64,000 bases of DNA from Helichrysum umbraculigerum (taxonomy: Eukaryota > Streptophyta > Magnoliopsida > Asterales > Asteraceae): the NCBI GenBank assembly GCA_949592205.1, contig CATIUR010000006.1:68010001-68074000 (forward strand), written 5' to 3'. Of the stretch, positions 49,601 through 59,800 are shown piece after piece (position 1 is the first letter of the stretch; each line of letters starts with the position of its first letter). The notes under the pieces are model-generated. The model was not told where the DNA came from, made no database searches, and saw only the letters and a list, made by a program, of their open reading frames with translations. The position numbers were made by a program, and so were the translations under genes.

Positions 49601-51051
49601 TCAATCAAACCCTCACCGCTCAACTCGAAGCACTCAAACCAGAAAACGTGATAAACGAGGCCTTGCGGGGCATGGACAAACAATTTGAAACCAAATCTAA
49701 CGGGGCCAAATACTTCTCGAATCGAATCTGGTTACCAAGTTTTGGAAACCTTCGAGACTTGGTGATGAATGAAGCTCACAAGTCTAAATACTCTATACAC
49801 CCCGGTGCCGACAAAATGTACCACGGCATCAAGGAACTGTACTGGTGGCCCAACATGAAATCTGACATTGCAAATTATGTTGGCAAGTGTCTTACTTGTT
49901 CCAAGGTTAAAGCTGAACACCAGAAACCTTCAGGTTTGCTGCAACAACCCGAAATACCACAATGGAAATGGGAGCAGATCACCATGGATTTCATTACTAA
50001 ACTCCCGAAAACTTCTAGCGGTTGCGATACCATTTGGGTGATCGTCGACCGACTCACTAAATCTGCTCATTTCCTAGCCATCAAGGAAACTGATAAGATG
50101 GAACGGTTGACACGGATCTACCTGAAAGAGATCGTGTCAAGACACGGTGTGCCCATCTCAATCATCTCCGACCGAGATGCTCGGTTTACTTCTCGCTTCT
50201 GGCAATCACTACAGAAATCTCTTGGTACTCGTCTGGATATGAGTACGGCTTACCATCCTCAAACCGATGGCCAGAGCGAACGAACCATACAAACACTGGA
50301 GGACATGCTACGAGCCTGCGTAGTTGACTTCAGTAAAAACTGGGAAAATCACTTGCCGTTGTGCGAGTTCTCGTACAACAACAGTTATCACACCAGCATA
50401 AAGGCAGCACCCTTCGAGGCACTGTACGGTCGTAAGTGCCGGTCACCTATCTGTTGGACTGAGGTGGGAGATACACAACTCACCGGTCCAGAAATCATAC
50501 ATGAAACAACTGAAAAGATCGTCGGCATACAAAACCGACTAAAAGCCGCGCGTGATCGTCAGAAAAGCTATGCTGACGTGAGACGCAAACACCTTGAGTT
50601 CCAAGTAGGGGACAAGGTACTTCTCAAAGTGGCACCGTGGAAAGGTGTCATTCGATTCGGAAAACGAGGCAAACTAAATCCTAGATACATCGGGCCATTC
50701 GAAATCCTTGAAAAGATTGGTCCGGTGGCATACCGCCTGCAACTCCCTGCTGAGCTTAACAGCGTTCACAACACATTCCACATTTCTAATCTGAAGAAAT
50801 GTCTGTCTGACGAGACACTGATTATACCGCTCGACGAAATACAACTCGATGATAAACTTCATTTTGTCGAGGAACCTATGGAAATAATGGACCGCGAGGT
50901 CAAACAACTAAAACAGAGTCGTATTCTCATCGTAAAAGTCAGGTGGAATTCTAGACGTGGTCCTGAATTCACTTGGGAACGGGAGGACCAAATGCGACTG
51001 AAATACCCACATCTCTTCCCCGACAACGCACCGACAGTGCAAACGAGCTAA
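46639..51051 (+). CDS. Gag-pol polyprotein of the Ty3/gypsy element, 1470 aa
   Basis: One uninterrupted frame. Order: retrotransposon gag domain (about 50-220; IRWFEKMESVFRISKCAEDD, LSWWNSY); two CCHC zinc knuckles (about 285-330; CSKCKRFGHLARDC, CYGCNGTGHFKKDC); aspartic protease with DTGAD at about 376; reverse transcriptase with FIDDILIYS (active-site Asp pair) near 710; RNase H starting YCDASHQG near 855; integrase with its HHCC zinc region and DDE core (MDFITKLP, SDRDARF, HPQTDGQSE) at about 1050-1290; and a C-terminal chromodomain-like module (REVKQLKQSRILIVKVRW, then TWERED) near 1415-1460. The product would make virus-like particles, cDNA and integration complexes. No frameshift or stop is present, so the element looks coding-competent. 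Confidence 0.97.
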   Translation: MPPKTRPYTDAQITSLITQAVTEALARNTPPGSTRNSDAAETSAAKPCSYKDFQNCKPLSFKGIEGAIGLIRWFEKMESVFRISKCAEDDKVKFSTCTLEDGALSWWNSYTQSVGIDTAYLLPWEDLKKMLTDEYCPAEQLYKLDEEFWNLKVQGTDIVGYTTRFQQLTVLRPTMAGTEPEKIKKYIRGLPEPVRGNVASSKQTTLHGAIRLAHELLAMNEDPEPPTPTSNSNKRKWSDNHNNHQNKKPETIKAYTSGTDDKGAYKGTKPYCSKCQRHHHGSCPCSKCKRFGHLARDCRSNTTDTNTSAPKTCYGCNGTGHFKKDCPKLNNNNNRNNNNARGRAFVLKSGEARQDPNVVTGTFLLNNLTASVLFDTGADKSFISDEFYPLLDTTPIALDSKYTIELANGKLIEADSVIPNCTLNLANELFPIDLIPVEIGSFDIIVGMDWLSKHRAEIVCFEKIVRIPLVTGGTLSIQGETGGTRINIISCMKTRKYLRKGYQAILAHIMEKKSVEKRLEDVPIVRDFPEVFPEDLPGLPPTRQVEFSIDLVPGAAPVARAPYRLAPSELQELSTQLQELLDKGFIRPSSSPWGAPVLFVKKKDGSFRMCIDYRELNKLTVKNRYPLPRIDDLFDQLQGSSFYSKIDLRSGYHQLRVRDEDIPKTAFRTRYGHYEFQVMPFGLTNAPAVFMDLMNRVCKPYLDKFVIVFIDDILIYSRTEHEHAQHLTTILELLKHEELYAKFSKCEFWMKTVQFLGHVIDNQGIHVDPSKIEAIKGWQAPTTPTEVRQFLGLAGYYRRFIENFSKIALPLTALTQKEKKFDWTDKQESAFQLLKQKLCSAPILSLPEGNDDFVVYCDASHQGLGCVLMQRDKVIAYASRQLKVHEKNYTTHDLELGAVVFALKIWRHYLYGTKCTIFTDHKSLQHIFDQKDLNMRQRRWVELLTDYDCEIRYHPGKANVVADALSRKERVKPLRVRALGMTIYNDLINQTLTAQLEALKPENVINEALRGMDKQFETKSNGAKYFSNRIWLPSFGNLRDLVMNEAHKSKYSIHPGADKMYHGIKELYWWPNMKSDIANYVGKCLTCSKVKAEHQKPSGLLQQPEIPQWKWEQITMDFITKLPKTSSGCDTIWVIVDRLTKSAHFLAIKETDKMERLTRIYLKEIVSRHGVPISIISDRDARFTSRFWQSLQKSLGTRLDMSTAYHPQTDGQSERTIQTLEDMLRACVVDFSKNWENHLPLCEFSYNNSYHTSIKAAPFEALYGRKCRSPICWTEVGDTQLTGPEIIHETTEKIVGIQNRLKAARDRQKSYADVRRKHLEFQVGDKVLLKVAPWKGVIRFGKRGKLNPRYIGPFEILEKIGPVAYRLQLPAELNSVHNTFHISNLKKCLSDETLIIPLDEIQLDDKLHFVEEPMEIMDREVKQLKQSRILIVKVRWNSRRGPEFTWEREDQMRLKYPHLFPDNAPTVQTS

Positions 51052-51072
51052 TTTCGGGACGAAATTCTTTTA

Positions 51073-51084
51073 ACAAGGGGAGAA
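51073..51084 (+). other. Polypurine tract
   Basis: ACAAGGGGAGAA directly precedes the 3' LTR, the expected primer for plus-strand cDNA synthesis. Confidence 0.85.
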
Positions 51085-53339
51085 TGTAACAACCGCCAAA
51101 TTAGGGCTAGTATTAGCGCCTAATTCTTTGTTAATGCATGTAATTAGTTCTGTGTTAGGCTAATTTATGTATCGGATTATATGTTGGTTAATATATACAA
51201 CTTTGCGATTTGATTAAATCGTACGCAACTTAAATAGAATGAGATTCTATTCTGTCAACACGGACGTTGGTGAACAAATGTTTATAAACTGAAATAACGC
51301 AATTATGACCGAAATGATATTTTATAATAGTTAATAACTGCTTTGTACTACTCGAATAAAACTTACACAATCTAAAAACAAAAGTAATTAAATTTAACTT
51401 AATCTATTAAAGATTTAAGGAAATAATCTAAATAAATTATTTAACAAGAGTTGTGAATTTATAAATATAATTAAACGCGTAAAATAAATATTTAACGCAT
51501 AAACTACGGAGAAAACGAACACCGCAAGGTGAACGGGGGCTGAAAAGTGGAGGTTAAAACCCCCACTCTTTTTCTTTTCCTTCCACTTCCCATTTCCTTT
51601 CTCTCTCTCCTTTCTTTTCTTCCTCTCTAATCACCAACCAAACCACCAACCAAAATACTCGCAAAATCGCTAATTACTACGTCAAAACAAGCTTGGATCA
51701 TAGCCTCTCTTTGGAAGAAAACGTTCACCGCATCCCGATCTACATTCCTATCTTTTCGGATTTTCAATCCGACGCCGCGTAAGTTTCCGACAAATCCCGA
51801 CATCTCTCGTTTTTGATCATTTTTACTAGTTTGCGGTTTTAATAGGCTTAATATGTTCATATAAGGGTTGGGTAAAAGATTTGGACCCAACGGAAACCGG
51901 AAAACTCGTTTTCGACAAAATTTCCGGCCATCAGACCGCTACGTCGCATTTGGCCAGGGGCCTCTGCGACGTCGCGGCCTACGTCGCATAAGAACCTCAA
52001 CGTCGCACTAGCGACGCTGCCTCCTACGTCGCATTGATTTGCGAAGGTCGCATCATGCGACGTACATGCCCACGTCGCACCCGACGTCGCACCCGACGTC
52101 GCACCCGACGTCGCACCTGACGTCGCACCTGACGTCGCACCCGACGTCGCACGCTACGTCGCACATAACAGACCCTTGAAAAGTCAGATTTTACTAAGTG
52201 TCGAACTTACACAACTTCAAATACTTATGTCATACGACTTAACAAACGTCATAGAACATACTTTCTATTACAATTACACTAAATTGCGTTATAAATGATA
52301 AACTTTAATTATAACAAACCACCAACGGGCCGTATACTTTGATATAAATGAGAACGAACCAACATTTAACACAACGGGGTATGAACAACTAGCCTAGATG
52401 GTCTTGCGAGACATCTACTTACTTAACCTTATGTGTTTAGGCACTAGAAGGTTACGGGTTCGGAGAACCTACTTGCTTTACTACTACTTGCTAATTACTA
52501 CTGCTCGACTCAGGTGAGTCTTACAGCCCCACTTTTACTGTTTTATACTTTGGGGTGAGATACTTAGCAACTGTTTTACGTATGAACACAATGTACTGAA
52601 CTGAAAACATTACTGATTACAAACAAACGCATGAGTTACTTTTATCCACTGAAAGCCTCCTAATCGTAAGTTGTTAGTTATGGACTTAAGCGCGATTACT
52701 AATAGATGGATCCATTTGGGACTGACAATCCCTGTCTGGGGTGGTAGCGCCACCACGTACTGATTTACACGTAGAAACAGACATATTAGTATTTGTTACA
52801 TATGAGTGTGCGGATAGCACTCACGGGGGTACGTGATATATTCACACTACACGGTTAAGCTTCAACTTATGAGCTCATGGCACTGTACTGATATACTGAT
52901 TAACTTACTTTGCTTGATAGCAATACGGGTACATACTTGTGGTTCATAACATTTACTTATTACTAAACCTGTGAGATTCACCAACCTTTTTGGTTGACAC
53001 TTTCTAGCTTTGTATCTCAGGTACACTTACGGAGTAGGTTCACTCCGGGATTGCTAGCTAGAGTCGCATGATTTACAAACTGCATTTAACGAAGATTCTT
53101 TGGCATTATCTTTTGTAACTATGATTATGTAATAGAATCTTCCGCTATACGCGCGGACTCTAGGAAACTACATTTTTGTGTACGAAAACCTACGGTTTTC
53201 AAACGATTCAAATTATGAAATGTAACTATTTTACAAACGTCTCATTTAGAGGTCGTTTGCTATATATCTTGTGCTTTGTATATTGATTAGTAACACTCAA
53301 AGTATGCTTCCGCAAACCGTTAAATTTGGGGGTGTTACA
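51085..53339 (+). repeat. 3' long terminal repeat
   Basis: 2255 bp. Reads the same as the 5' LTR except for two missing 12-bp CGACGTCGCACC units (array at 52074-52155). Confidence 0.96.
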
Positions 53340-54276
53340 AATAATTAAAGCCCATCCTTCAAGATTATTACTTTCATTATTTTACGATACGGAAGAAGCT
53401 TCTCATTGTCAACCCATTTATTTTAGTTTATTGAGAGTCTGAGAGGCAGCAACACAAAATCAATTAACCTGAGCTAATGAAAGTATTCAAATTTTATTTG
53501 AAGATTCAAAAATCATATTTATACAACAATGTACGTTGCCTCAACAGAAAAAATTGCGCCAGGTAATTTTTCAATTTAAGCTTTTAGGTTTAGGTTTTTA
53601 TACATGATTTTTATTTAGTGAATAAATGTTGCGATTTATGTTCTATATCCAATTTAGATTCGGTTGATATCTTACTTTTTGATGTACTTTTGTCCTAAAT
53701 GGATGGATGATCCGGTGAGGTGGTCCTTATCTTTATGCTGCTACTTTTGCTTTTGTGATTCAAGCTGATGAGCTGTTGATCATGTCCGCTTATTTTTATT
53801 TGTTTTGGTGATTGAATGGTTCAACATGGTGAATATTTTTGTGTTACTATGCTGGCTGTAACCGAGTAGTAGTAGTCTTGTAGTATTAGTAATAGTAGTA
53901 AGTAATAGTTTAGCAGCTGCTGCCTACTGGTTATTTAGTTTGGGCTTTGACATGTTACTTATTTTGGTTGTTTTGTATTATGACTGCCTTATTCAATGAA
54001 ATCATATAATTTCAGTTTGTTTTAGTTGTGTAGTTTATATACTTAAAATTTTTGCAACCCCTAAGATTTATTCCTGGCTCCGCCCGGCTCCGCCCGGCTC
54101 CGCCACTGAGTACATTGGTATGAAGAGACTAAGAACAAAATGCTACCATTCGAGCATGTCAAGCTCCTCAATTTGTGAATCCGAAAACAAAGAATACATT
54201 CATTATTCTGAAGCATATTTTGGTCCGAACTTCTCGCCTGGCATGGATTTTTGTTTCATCCAATCAAGTAATGTTA

Positions 54277-56434
54277 GACGGCTCCCAACCCGTTCGTCGG
54301 TTGGCAAGCGACGAACCGACGGGGTTGGCACGGCCTCGTCGGCTTCGTCCGTCGGTTGCGTCGGTCGGTAAACCGACGAGGGTCGTCGGTCAGAGTGGGG
54401 CCCATTTTTTTTTTTTTTTTTTTTTGGTTTGTTACCGTTTGGCATTAAAAAAAAAATCAAAAAATTTAAAAAACAAACCATTGGTGGAGCGGGGGTTGGT
54501 TTTCAAAAAAAAAAAAAATTATTTTTAAACTCTCCATTTTTACCTATAAAAATACCTACAAACTTACTCATTTTCACACAACACACTATCTATTCCACCA
54601 ATTCTTCCACACAACACTTCAAACACCACTCTTTTTACCTCAAAACCACTCTCAAAAAAATGTCCAAAAACAACAAATCCACTTCCAAAAAAAAAAAAAA
54701 AAAAAAGATCAACAAAATATTGCCAAAGATATGTGGCAAAATTTGTTGAATAACCCGTTACCAAACCCGAACTCACCAAACACTCAAGCTTCCGGTTCTT
54801 CATCTCAACCAAACAGTCAACCTACCGGGTTTGCCAACTTTCCACCAATTGCAAGCCCGTTCAACCTTGATCCGCACGACCCGAGGAATAATTATGCATT
54901 TCAAGGGTGGTACACAAACACACAATCCTCACCACCACAACCACAATTCACACAATGGTCACAACCACAGTGGTTCCAAAACACACAATGGTCACCACAA
55001 CAACCACACTTTTTTCCAAGCTCATCCAACTCCAGTCACCAACAAATGAATTTCACCGTACCACAAACTTTGGAAGAAAGCTCCGACGAGGCGAACCCGG
55101 AACCCGAACCCGAGCCCGAATCTGAACCCGAACCCGAAACCTAAAAAAACAAGAAAAAGGGTAAACGGGTTCAAAAGGAAAAAAGGCCCAAACGGGCTCA
55201 AACACATTGGACGGACGAGGAGGCGAGGATTTTAGCGGAGCGGTGGATACACTGTTCCGAAAACGGTGTGGTGGGCAAAAATCAAACAAACGAGTCATTT
55301 TGGGCTAAAGTTAATGAAGCTTACAACAGTTGTGTCTCAACAAAACGTAACCTTAATCAACTTACTGGCAAATGGAACAAGATTTCTCACGACTCAAAAG
55401 CATTCCAAGCTCTCTACAAACAATACAAAGAAATTCACCCACAAAGCGGTGCCGACGAAAACGACGTCATGATTGCCACCCGAAATGCATTCCGGCACCA
55501 AGTTGGGCGTGCGTTCATTTACGAGTCATCTTGGAATGTTATTAGACATTTCCCAAAATTCTTTGCTGAGCCGGGCGTTATGGCCAATGAAGATTCTTTC
55601 CAACAATTTGTCACCGATCTGGACGTGGATGAACAACCGACAGCAACGGCTCTTGATACAAACATGAAGCGGTTGTTCCAAAATGACTATATCCGTCGTC
55701 CTCCAGGCCGAAAGGCGTCGAAAACTACCACCTCAAGCTCCGCCAGTTCATCCGCACGAAGTGTTCAATCTGAAAAAGTGGAAACTTTAGAAGCAGTCAG
55801 GCAAACCGCTCTCGCGCAACAAGAAGCAATTAAACTGATCAAGGAAAACGCGATGAAAAAAGCCGCCTACAAAGCTTTGAGTTTTTTGTGTAAAAAACTT
55901 CCGAAAAAGGCGTCCAAAAAAGAAATAAAAATGCTAAAAAACGCGAGGAAAGAAGTCGTGACACTTTACCAAGACAAATATGGCAACGACGAATCGGACG
56001 AGGACGAGCAAGAAAACGCAAACGAAACCGACGAGTCGAGCTCTGATTAGATTTCTTTATAATTCTAGTATTTTTTAAATTATCGTACTTTTTAATTTTT
56101 AGGATTTCTTGTAATTTTAATTATTAGGAATTGTTGTAATTTTAATTTTTAGGAATTGTTGTAATTTTAAATTTTAGGAATTGTAGTAATTTTAATTTTT
56201 AGGATTGGTGTAATTTTTAATTTTAATGGAATGTGTTTAATTTAAATTATTGTTTTTATTTAAATTGTTGTGTTTTAGTTGATTTTTTTATTAGTCGCGG
56301 GGCCCAGAAACTGGAAGTGACGGAGCAGGGATGGGAGTGGTCTGTCAGTTTCAGTCAGTTTTGTGAAAAAGCTGACGTGGCGCTGACGTGGCTCTGTCAG
56401 TTTCTGTCAGTTGGTTACTGGGTTGGAAATGGTC
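54277..56434 (+). mobile_element. PIF/Harbinger element with ORF1 only
   Basis: About 2.16 kb between TTA target duplications (54274-54276 and 56435-56437). The imperfect TIRs are GACGGCTCCCAACCC on the left and GACCATTTCCAACCC from the right. It carries the Myb/SANT-type ORF1 protein but no DDE transposase (ORF2), so it is non-autonomous. The left subterminal region has many CGTCGG/CCGACG motifs (54295-54395), followed by poly-T, and the right has repeated CTGTCAGTTTC motifs (56340-56415), possible binding sites. Confidence 0.75.
54661..56050 (+). pseudogene. PIF/Harbinger ORF1 (Myb/SANT-like), damaged
   Basis: A Myb/SANT-type DNA-binding accessory protein of PIF/Harbinger transposons (often mislabelled glutathione S-transferase T3-like in plants). 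The start at 54661 (MSKNNKSTSKK) leads into a run of about 20 A bases (54688-54707), after which the conserved frame is shifted. That frame is then open from about 54709, with ATG at 54731, to a TAA at 55142-55144, and continues in the same frame from there to 56050. The first part is Asn/Pro/Gln-rich (TQWSQPQWFQNTQW) with an acidic EPEP tract. After the stop come a basic patch and the Myb/SANT-like domain (HWTDEEARILAERW to about 55500), then a NAM-associated-like C-terminus with a lysine-rich helix and acidic tail. So there are two lesions: a homopolymer frameshift and an in-frame stop. Confidence 0.8.
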
Positions 56435-56437
56435 TTA

Positions 56438-56862
56438 GTGTGCTGAAGCAAAAAAATTATTTAACTCTGCAAAATCATCGCTCTTAGTACTTCGTGGTTA
56501 ATTTGTTTTGGATACACATCGCTAAAACTTCCCGCCATTTCAACAAACCCAAAGTTAAACGTTTTCAGTCAAAAAACCCTAACGAAATGAAGCTGTTAAA
56601 TCGATCAGGTGTCAGTATAGGAGGTATTGGGATCATAGATTGATGCATAATATTTCTTGTCATTTTTGAAACATATTGATAACAAAATCAAATGTCAAGA
56701 AATAAAAACCTTGGAAATAAATCTTTGATACAAACACACCTCAAACTCAACCTCATCCCCCACCTACCCAATCCCTTCCATATTACTCACTCATCTAAAC
56801 GAAGTAGTGTTTCATGGAAATTAAAACACATCCAAAATCTTCATGGTACCCAAAACTTAACC
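56438..56862 (-). other. CCT8 3' UTR and spacer
   Basis: No reading frame. The part next to 56863 is the CCT8 3' UTR; its polyadenylation site could not be placed. Confidence 0.4.
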
Positions 56863-59800
56863 TTAATCTTCATTATCCATTCCTGCTGGTTGATCTCTCC
56901 TACTTGGCCCACCAGCTGGTTTTGACATTATAATCTGCACATCATAAAAAAAAGGGTCACAATTTAAGACTTTTAAATCAAAAATAAAATTGCCATCAGG
57001 TGTGAGCCTTTCACATCATTACTGCACACTAGATTTTGACCATCTAATTTGGTTGAATTGATTTCGACTGTCAGTAAGCTTTCAGAAAAGAAGAGCCATT
57101 TATAGCCACATCAAGGATAGTATTCCAGCTAACAAATCAAAATTTATGCGGGCTCGGTCCGCTTCATAATAACTTGAGGATATATAAGAACATCAGAATT
57201 AATAAGCTTAGGTTAATTACCTGGTCAACACGTAAGACAGTACAAACTGCATCAGCAGCATACTTGAGAGCATGATACCTAGAAAGGTAATAAGTACACA
57301 TGTCAGGCAACTTGAACAGATGCTGGTCCCATTGTCACAATAAAATACAATCATACTCCGACTTAGAATGGATCTAAGTTTTAGCATTGTCACTATAATA
57401 GAAATGGTCTATATAACTTTAAAGACCACGTAAGAATGATAATTTGAGAGTGTTCGGGTTAGCTTTTTAAAAGAGCTTTTTTTAGCTTTTTTGTTGTGAC
57501 AAACACCTTTTTGGCTTAATAGCTTTTCAAAGGAAAAAAGCTTGTCTTTAAGAAGCTAAGGGGTTAGGGCTTATAGAATTTGAGCTTTTTAGCTAGATAG
57601 CTAAAAGCTCCAGTTGAGAGGCTAAGCCAAACACCCTTATTTCTGTTATGTTACTATATATATATACTTTAGTTATTATTCTGGAATGTTCGTATCAATT
57701 GGGTGTTTATAGATTTAATTTTGAAACTCATCATTGCAAATTATTCCGATCAGATTTTAAAGTCGGTACTAATCAGGTGTTTGCAACTAGTACTTAATTC
57801 AGAGATTCAGTTGATAGAAGAACCAACCTCAGCCACACCATTGTTAAAAATGTTGCAGAAAATTAATAACCTTATGTAAAATAACATACAAAAGTAACAT
57901 CTAGAGCTGCTTACTTGGTGACATAAAGATCCCATATCTTCAACGTTGAAACATCCTTACACGCTCCTTCTTCCAAGTCTATACCAACTTTGACATTTCC
58001 AGCGGCATGATCCGCGTATAAAGTAGATATGATCTCCATGGCATTAAGCCCAGCGTTTTCAGCCAAGGTTTTTGGTATCATTTCAAAGCTCTCAGCAAAC
58101 TTTGCAATAGCATACTGATCTAACCTGCAATACAAACAAAGTCAATAGATTTTATACAAAATATTACACGACATTCGATTTTTTTAGAGTAAATACTAGA
58201 AATTTTCCGTCCTAAAACGATCATCCACTTTTCACTCTAGAGTCAAAGGATCTATGGACTTAGGAATTTTGTGGACAACCAATAACTACTCTGAAGCATA
58301 CAAAACAATAACTAGGAAACCGCAAGGTGGCGCAAGTGGATTATCAGCCTAAGAACATCCAATAAAAAGTGGGAGCTCTCAGGTCAAAAACTTCCTGGTA
58401 CGATGACTCCTTGTGAGGCCAGCCAAAACACTATGGTTATCCCAAAAATAAAATAACAAGAAACCAGGTCACATTTCCTTTGAAAAAGATGTTCCTATAC
58501 TAATATTTACACTCTAATTACTATGGTTTTTACTCCAATAAGAAGACACCATGAAAGCAAGTACCCGGTCTCTGTGAAAGAGAACTCCTTCAGTTTCCTG
58601 GCTAATTCAATTTCAGTAGCCGCGGCACCAGGTACAAATCGACTGTCCCTGCATAATGCCTGATACAGAAACATAGAGATTGTTGGAGTTAAATGACAAT
58701 GGAAAGAAAATAAATAAACAAATTCCAACTGCAGGACAACGAGAAATACATACTTTGTAAGTATTGACACCATCATCGACAGCCCTTTCCAGATCATCCA
58801 ATATACTATCAGTACTTGCTCGCAACAACACGGTGGTCACCGAGTTCCCACCTTCTTCATTTCTTACAACAGTTACCTAAGAAAAAATATATATTTTACG
58901 GTTAAGTTAAGACTAAAAGAGAGTTAAAAAGAAAATAGATGATGCCCCACTTCCATACCCTAGCACCACCGATCTCCTCAACAGAAATAGAGTCAACATA
59001 TCCAAGATCATCAGGGTTTACAGTGCTCCCAAGCTTCAACTGCAATTACAAATGAATGAAATAATAGTTATTAACCATAGTTGATAGAACCTTACATAAA
59101 CACTCACTATAGTAAGCATTAATGCACCAAAACATGTTCTGCTTACAAGAGCAACAGCACCAGTTGTGCGACAAAAACGACGTAGTTCAAACTTGGAGCC
59201 AATTTTCAAGACCATGACCCTGTAAATATAGGAATCGCAAAGTTAACCAATGGTAACTAGACATTAAAGAGAGCTTCTGAACTATGCAACTTTGTATCCT
59301 GTAAATATAAATATAAACTACTAACTATTTGAGGTTTTAACTTATAACGTCACCAAGTAACACAAAGAATATACAAACACTAGATGTGGGTCAAAATATT
59401 AAAATAAGTAGGGTAAGAAGGATTGAACATGCATACTTGTAACGCTCACAAAAATGCAGAGCCATTTCTCCAACAGCCGCTCCACTAACAATGACCTTTG
59501 CACCTGACTCTACAACTGCTTTGATGAGCTCTTCAACCTTTGCTTCTTCGGTTTTTGCATAATTTTCAAGCTATAGTAAAATCAAGAAGTAATTCATAAG
59601 AAAAAAATTGAACAGGTTTATTAGATTCCAACAACAAACGTAAATAAGTATGGATCAAGTCTTATCTAAATGGCACATAAAACGATATCTATTTAATACA
59701 ATTTCTTGACAAGGGGATCCAGGGTACACTACCACCACATGTCAGTGTCTTAGAGTCAGAGCAACTAATAATTAAACGAGGATTAAGATGCAATTACTGT

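Larger units (their letters stand above)
43271..53339 (+). mobile_element. Complete Ty3/gypsy LTR retrotransposon, chromovirus type
   Basis: 10.07 kb, flanked by a perfect 5-bp TSD AATAA (43266-43270 and 53340-53344). Long LTRs (2279 and 2255 bp) enclose a primer-binding site, a small coiled-coil ORF, an intact single-frame gag-pol and a polypurine tract. Domain order PR-RT-RNaseH-INT-chromodomain places it in Ty3/gypsy; the C-terminal chromodomain and long LTRs suggest the Tekay/Del lineage of chromoviruses. By eye the LTRs differ only in the copy number of a 12-bp repeat, which implies recent insertion. All parts needed for transposition look intact. Confidence 0.97.
43091..54108. mobile_element. 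Probable hAT element hosting the LTR retrotransposon
   Basis: The right end GCTCCGCCACTG at 54108 reads CAGTGGCGGAG from outside, a common plant hAT terminus, and is followed by AGTACATT. On the left, AGTACAT at 43084-43090 is followed directly by GTGGCGGAGG, the same terminus lacking its first bases. Subterminal GGGTTGCA occurs inverted at both ends. Taken together, a roughly 950-bp non-autonomous hAT appears to have been split by the retrotransposon. The left end has lost about three bases, so the call is moderate. Three tandem GGCTCCGCCC units lie at the right end (54076-54104). Confidence 0.5.

Noticed and set aside
53523..53564. ATG followed by a short frame and a GTAA donor-like site just after the retrotransposon
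   Set aside because: It lies within the inferred hAT interior, and no second exon or family could be found.
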